Of a stretch of 7,799 nt of DNA, positions 5,394 to 7,799 are shown one piece after another. The translations under genes and the position numbers were made by a program. The stretch covers positions 53,726 to 61,524 of the forward strand of contig CAJUCK010000006.1 of NCBI GenBank assembly GCA_910585395.1, written 5' to 3'. This DNA is from an uncultured Lachnospiraceae bacterium (GTDB lineage: Bacteria; Bacillota; Clostridia; Lachnospirales; Lachnospiraceae). The notes under the pieces are model-generated. The model made no database searches, had not been told where the DNA came from, and was given only the letters and a program-made list of their open reading frames with translations. Every line of letters begins with the position of its first letter. Positions within the stretch are counted from its first letter, which is position 1.

Positions 5394-5420
5394 TATACTA
5401 TGCACAAAAAAAGAAAAAGT
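5394..5420 (-). promoter_or_regulatory. Sigma-K-like promoter of the amidase gene
   Basis: On the minus strand AAAC (its AC at 5419-5420), a 16-bp spacer and CATAGTATA (5394-5402) match the late mother-cell sigma-K pattern, AC then CATANNNTA. Transcription would start about 17 bases before the ATG, leaving room only for the ribosome binding site. No sigma-A -35 box fits this -10. B. subtilis CwlC, the closest functional analogue, is sigma-K dependent. The region is AT-rich, so a chance match remains possible. Confidence 0.5.
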
Positions 5421-5434
5421 TTCCCCAGTTTCCA

Positions 5435-5463
5435 TTGACAAATTTCTTCTCTGCATTTATAGT
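5435..5463 (+). promoter_or_regulatory. Sigma-A promoter of fabH
   Basis: Consensus TTGACA (5435-5440), a 17-bp spacer and TATAGT (5458-5463) place transcription start near 5470, 45 bases before the fabH ATG. It is divergent from, and overlaps the upstream side of, the amidase promoter region. Confidence 0.8.
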
Positions 5464-5478
5464 AATACATGTAATTAT

Positions 5479-5491
5479 TTTGATTGTCAAA
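5479..5491 (+). promoter_or_regulatory. FabT-type operator upstream of fabH
   Basis: TTTGA-TTG-TCAAA is a perfect 5-bp inverted repeat matching the core of the operator bound by FabT, the MarR-family repressor of fatty-acid synthesis known from streptococci and lactococci (ANTTTGATTATCAAATT). It sits about 10-20 bases downstream of the predicted start site, where binding would block transcription. No fabT gene is in the window. Confidence 0.6.
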
Positions 5492-5514
5492 CAATTCAAG
5501 AACAGGATAATATT

Positions 5515-6483
5515 ATGAGAGCAAAAATTATTGGAACTGGAAGCTGTCTTCCGCAAAAAGCTGTAACAAATGATGACTTATCCACACTTATGGAGACCAG
5601 CGATGAGTGGATCAAAAGCCGTACAGGCATCTCTGCGCGCCACCTGGTATCTTCCGAAACGGAAACAACACTATCTATGGCAGTAAATGCTGGAAAATCG
5701 GCTCTTGCTGATGCAGGTCTTCTTCCAGAGGATATAGAACTCATTATTGTTGCAACCGTATCTTCTGATTTTATCACCCCCAGCACAGCATGCATGGTGC
5801 AGAAAGAGCTGGGCGCTGTCCATGCCGCAGCCTTTGACATGAACGCGGCATGTTCTGGTTTTCTATTTGCATTAAACACTGCCGACGCCTATTTTCAGGC
5901 AGGTATTTATCAAAATGCACTGATCATCGGTGTAGAAACCTTGTCAAAAATTGTAGACTGGAAGGACCGCTCTACCTGTGTTCTTTTTGGTGACGGCGCA
6001 GGGGCTGCTGTTCTGCGTGCCGATTCAGAAGGCATCATTGCCAGCCTGCAGGGCTCCAACGGTGCTGGAGGACATGTGCTTATGTGTAAAAACCGCAGCA
6101 GCAACAACCCCTTTGTAGCCACAGATACGCGCCTGGATTACCTGTATATGGACGGTCAGGAAGTCTTTAAATTTGCTGTAAAAAAGGAAACGGAATGTAT
6201 TCAGGAACTCCTGGCCCAGACTGGTCTTGCACCTTCTGATATAACCTGGTATCTGCTCCATCAGGCAAATCAGCGCATTATAAATTCTATTGCCCGAAAA
6301 TTAAAGCTCCCCCTGGACAAATTTCCTTCCAATGTGGATCATTGCGGCAACACCTCTGCAGCCAGCATTCCTATTCTTCTAGACGAAGTCCATAGAGCCA
6401 ACACGCTGTCTGAGGGTGACCTTATCCTGCTGTCCGGTTTCGGCGCTGGGCTCACTTGGGGGGCTGCCCTGCTCAGATGGTAA
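5515..6483 (+). CDS. fabH: 3-oxoacyl-ACP synthase III
   Basis: This is beta-ketoacyl-ACP synthase III, which condenses acyl-CoA with malonyl-ACP to start type II fatty-acid synthesis in the cytoplasm. At 322 residues it has family length. The thiolase-fold catalytic triad is complete: Cys113 in DMNAACSGF, His249 in LLHQANQRI and Asn279 in CGNTSAAS. Other family signatures are the N-terminal GTGSCLPQKAVTNDDL, SDEWIKSRTGIS at 29-40, LFGDGAGAAVL at 158-168 and the C-terminal LLSGFGAGLTWGAALL. AGGA lies 7-8 bases upstream of the ATG. It stands alone rather than in a fab operon, with its own promoter and FabT-like operator, and ends before a strong hairpin at 6569-6627. The synthases for secondary metabolites are similar, but motif conservation and the operator favour a housekeeping FabH. 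Confidence 0.95.
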   Translation: MRAKIIGTGSCLPQKAVTNDDLSTLMETSDEWIKSRTGISARHLVSSETETTLSMAVNAGKSALADAGLLPEDIELIIVATVSSDFITPSTACMVQKELGAVHAAAFDMNAACSGFLFALNTADAYFQAGIYQNALIIGVETLSKIVDWKDRSTCVLFGDGAGAAVLRADSEGIIASLQGSNGAGGHVLMCKNRSSNNPFVATDTRLDYLYMDGQEVFKFAVKKETECIQELLAQTGLAPSDITWYLLHQANQRIINSIARKLKLPLDKFPSNVDHCGNTSAASIPILLDEVHRANTLSEGDLILLSGFGAGLTWGAALLRW

Positions 6484-6568
6484 TTTCATTTACACACGAA
6501 ATACATTTTGATCTGGTCCGCTGACTGCGTATTTTATAAATCTATTGAAAATCTGCCACATCAAAGCA

Positions 6569-6627
6569 AAAAGCATACAATATATGACATTTCCTCTTCT
6601 GGAAATCCTCATATAATGTATGCTTTT
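6569..6627. terminator. Bidirectional hairpin terminator between fabH and the XRE gene
   Basis: Arms starting AAAAGCATACA (6569) and ending TGTATGCTTTT (6627) pair along about 25 bp, with one mismatch, one small bulge and the loop TCTTCT. The A-run at the left end gives a T-run on the minus strand, and the right arm ends in T4 on the plus strand. It lies between convergent genes, 85 bases after the fabH stop and 17 before the XRE-gene stop. The stretch 6484-6568 shows nothing else. Confidence 0.8.
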
Positions 6628-6644
6628 GATAACTGCAGCTTATT

Positions 6645-7634
6645 CTATTTTCTGCTTCCGAAAACATTGATAATGGCGACCACAGCTGGATACAACACCC
6701 CCGCAATTACCCAAACCACCCAGCTGTATTCCCACTGATTAGTGACAAAGCTATACCCGAGAAACACGGCTGTTGCTGCCAGCCAATATGCAGTTGAAAC
6801 AGCAGCCATCACAGACTTGTTCTCTTTTTTCTTTTTGGAATAGTCGCCTTCCTGCAGAAGTTTCTCGAAACTCTCCCAAAGAATACCAGCGCCTGTAAAA
6901 AAAACAACTCCCACTCCAACAAGAATTATCGTCAGACAAAGCATGCTCACCAGAAATAAATCATCTTCTTCATTGATAATTATCCCAGCAAAAAGTGGAA
7001 TAAGTGACAAAATGCAGATGCAGGTACCTATAATATTATGCCTGTTATAAATGTCTTTAAATTGCTTTTTTCTCTCTTTTGTCATTTCTGCCACACCATA
7101 TTCTGTCTCAAATATTTCCTTTTCTAAATATTCATAAGGCGCTGTCTTACTGCCGCAGGAAATAAAAATTGCAACTGCAGCAGCTATCAGTACCAACAGA
7201 ACAATCATGCCGATTCCTGCTGCTGCATTTTCAGTTAAATAACCTCTTGCCTCACTGACTGCTCCTAAAAACAGCAGGCATATGGGTGAAATAATACATA
7301 AAAATACTGCGTATGATATGGACTTTCCAGTATTTTCTTTGATGAGAAGGAATTCCGATGCCTCCGCCATGGTCACTTTTCTCAATGGCTCCATCTCTTT
7401 GTCAGAACTCTTCACAGATATTAATTCTATTTCCTCCACTCCATCCTTCAGCAAATAGTCAATACTGACACCAAATAAATCTGAAAGCTTTACAATTTTT
7501 TCCAGCTCTGGAATCGCTTGTGCACTCTCCCATTTTGAAACCGACTGTCTGGTAACATTCATTTGATTTGCAAGCTCTTCCTGAGACCATCCGTTTTTTT
7601 TTCGAAGCTGTATCAGCTTATCAGCAAAAATCAT
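6645..7634 (-). CDS. XRE-family regulator with six predicted membrane segments
   Basis: This 329-residue protein has an N-terminal Cro/C1-type helix-turn-helix (residues 5-61; WSQEELANQMNVTRQSVSKWE is the DNA-binding core). A charged linker follows, then six hydrophobic segments at about 106-126, 138-158, 200-219, 226-248, 276-296 and 304-325. The DNA-binding domain should face the cytoplasm while the rest is in the membrane. This architecture is common in Firmicutes, often near transporter or stress genes, but its ligand and targets are generally unknown. The ATG at 7634 has an excellent ribosome binding site, AAGGAGG, 9 bases upstream. A -10-like TATAAT lies at 7692-7697 without a clear -35. 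No target gene is evident in the window. Confidence 0.85.
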   Translation of the reverse strand: MIFADKLIQLRKKNGWSQEELANQMNVTRQSVSKWESAQAIPELEKIVKLSDLFGVSIDYLLKDGVEEIELISVKSSDKEMEPLRKVTMAEASEFLLIKENTGKSISYAVFLCIISPICLLFLGAVSEARGYLTENAAAGIGMIVLLVLIAAAVAIFISCGSKTAPYEYLEKEIFETEYGVAEMTKERKKQFKDIYNRHNIIGTCICILSLIPLFAGIIINEEDDLFLVSMLCLTIILVGVGVVFFTGAGILWESFEKLLQEGDYSKKKKENKSVMAAVSTAYWLAATAVFLGYSFVTNQWEYSWVVWVIAGVLYPAVVAIINVFGSRK

Positions 7635-7657
7635 ATACTTTTTCCTCCTTCTAACAC

Positions 7658-7786
7658 TTAAAATTCAAACTCTTTCTGCTGTTCTGCCAAAATTATATAT
7701 TTTTCTTTGGCTGCATACCACCAACCAGCTCCTTGCAATGTGTCAACCACAGGTTGCACCCCTTCTTCAGCTCTTATTTTATCATC
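7658..7786 (-). other. Short protein-like frame upstream of the XRE gene
   Basis: Between a TAA at 7787-7789 and a TAA at 7658-7660 the minus strand is open for 42 codons, ending in protein-like sequence (GAGWWYAAKEKYIILAEQQK, then EFEF). The only starts are GTG codons without a good ribosome binding site. It may be the tail of a frameshifted upstream gene, a small gene, or chance. Its stop lies 23 bases before the XRE ATG. At the window edge another frame ends LADKMIK (stop 7774-7776), possibly the tail of a different gene. Nothing firmer is visible in 7635-7799. Confidence 0.3.
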
Positions 7787-7799
7787 TTATCTGCCAGAT

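Noticed and set aside
7737..7759. Imperfect palindrome GTGTCAACC-ACA-GGTTGCAC with a TTGACA on the minus strand
   Set aside because: No -10 box fits at 16-18 bp, and the stretch overlaps a protein-like frame. Neither a promoter nor an operator can be supported.
1..7799. CRISPR arrays, tRNA or rRNA genes, insertion-sequence transposases
   Set aside because: No regularly spaced repeats, cloverleaf-type sequence, rRNA sequence or transposase motifs were seen on either strand.

Overview
The window looks like a low-GC, spore-forming gut Firmicute, most likely Lachnospiraceae. The SSB variant, the CpaE-like ATPase, the membrane-bound XRE regulator and the AGGAGG-type ribosome binding sites all fit this, but the placement is by pattern recognition, not by a search.

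Layout. 1-456 (-) is the 5' part of a single-stranded DNA-binding protein gene. It diverges from 633-1154 (+), a cytoplasmic cyclophilin. A 97-nt nested inverted repeat (1165-1261) separates ppiB from the convergent gene 1274-2125 (-), an orphan CpaE/MinD-like ATPase relative with its own sigma-A-type promoter. From 2340 to 5371 (-) lies one gene in two pieces: a CwlC-like N-acetylmuramoyl-L-alanine amidase (Amidase_3 plus SPOR). It is split after its 13th codon by a 2,273-bp element carrying a large serine recombinase. 5515-6483 (+) is fabH, with a good sigma-A promoter and a FabT-type palindrome. A 59-nt hairpin (6569-6627) separates fabH from the convergent gene 6645-7634 (-), an XRE regulator with six predicted membrane segments.

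Main result. The first 13 codons of the amidase (MAATIILDAGHGG, 5333-5371) and the remaining 239 codons (2340-3059) flank the element. Both junctions carry the same 11 bp (GCACGGCGGAT on the minus strand). Recombining the two copies restores an uninterrupted 252-codon gene in frame, with the canonical motif DAGHGGYDNGA. The circle so formed would carry a 50-bp attP with 9-bp inverted arms centred on the shared core. The amidase has no signal peptide, matches the size and domain order of Bacillus CwlC, and is preceded by a sigma-K-like promoter. This is the arrangement of the skin element in sigK and of SP-beta in spsM: a sporulation gene split by a serine-recombinase element that could be removed in the mother cell. 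This version is very small and its target is a cell-wall amidase. The developmental interpretation is inference.

Caveat. The recombinase in this copy is frameshifted. A short deletion, apparently between two AGAGATTGTG-like repeats, joins the zinc ribbon to the coiled-coil region out of frame. Here the element may be fixed, may depend on a recombinase encoded elsewhere, or may work with a 372-residue protein. Two tiny reading frames in the element (44 and 41 codons) are candidates for accessory functions such as a directionality factor.
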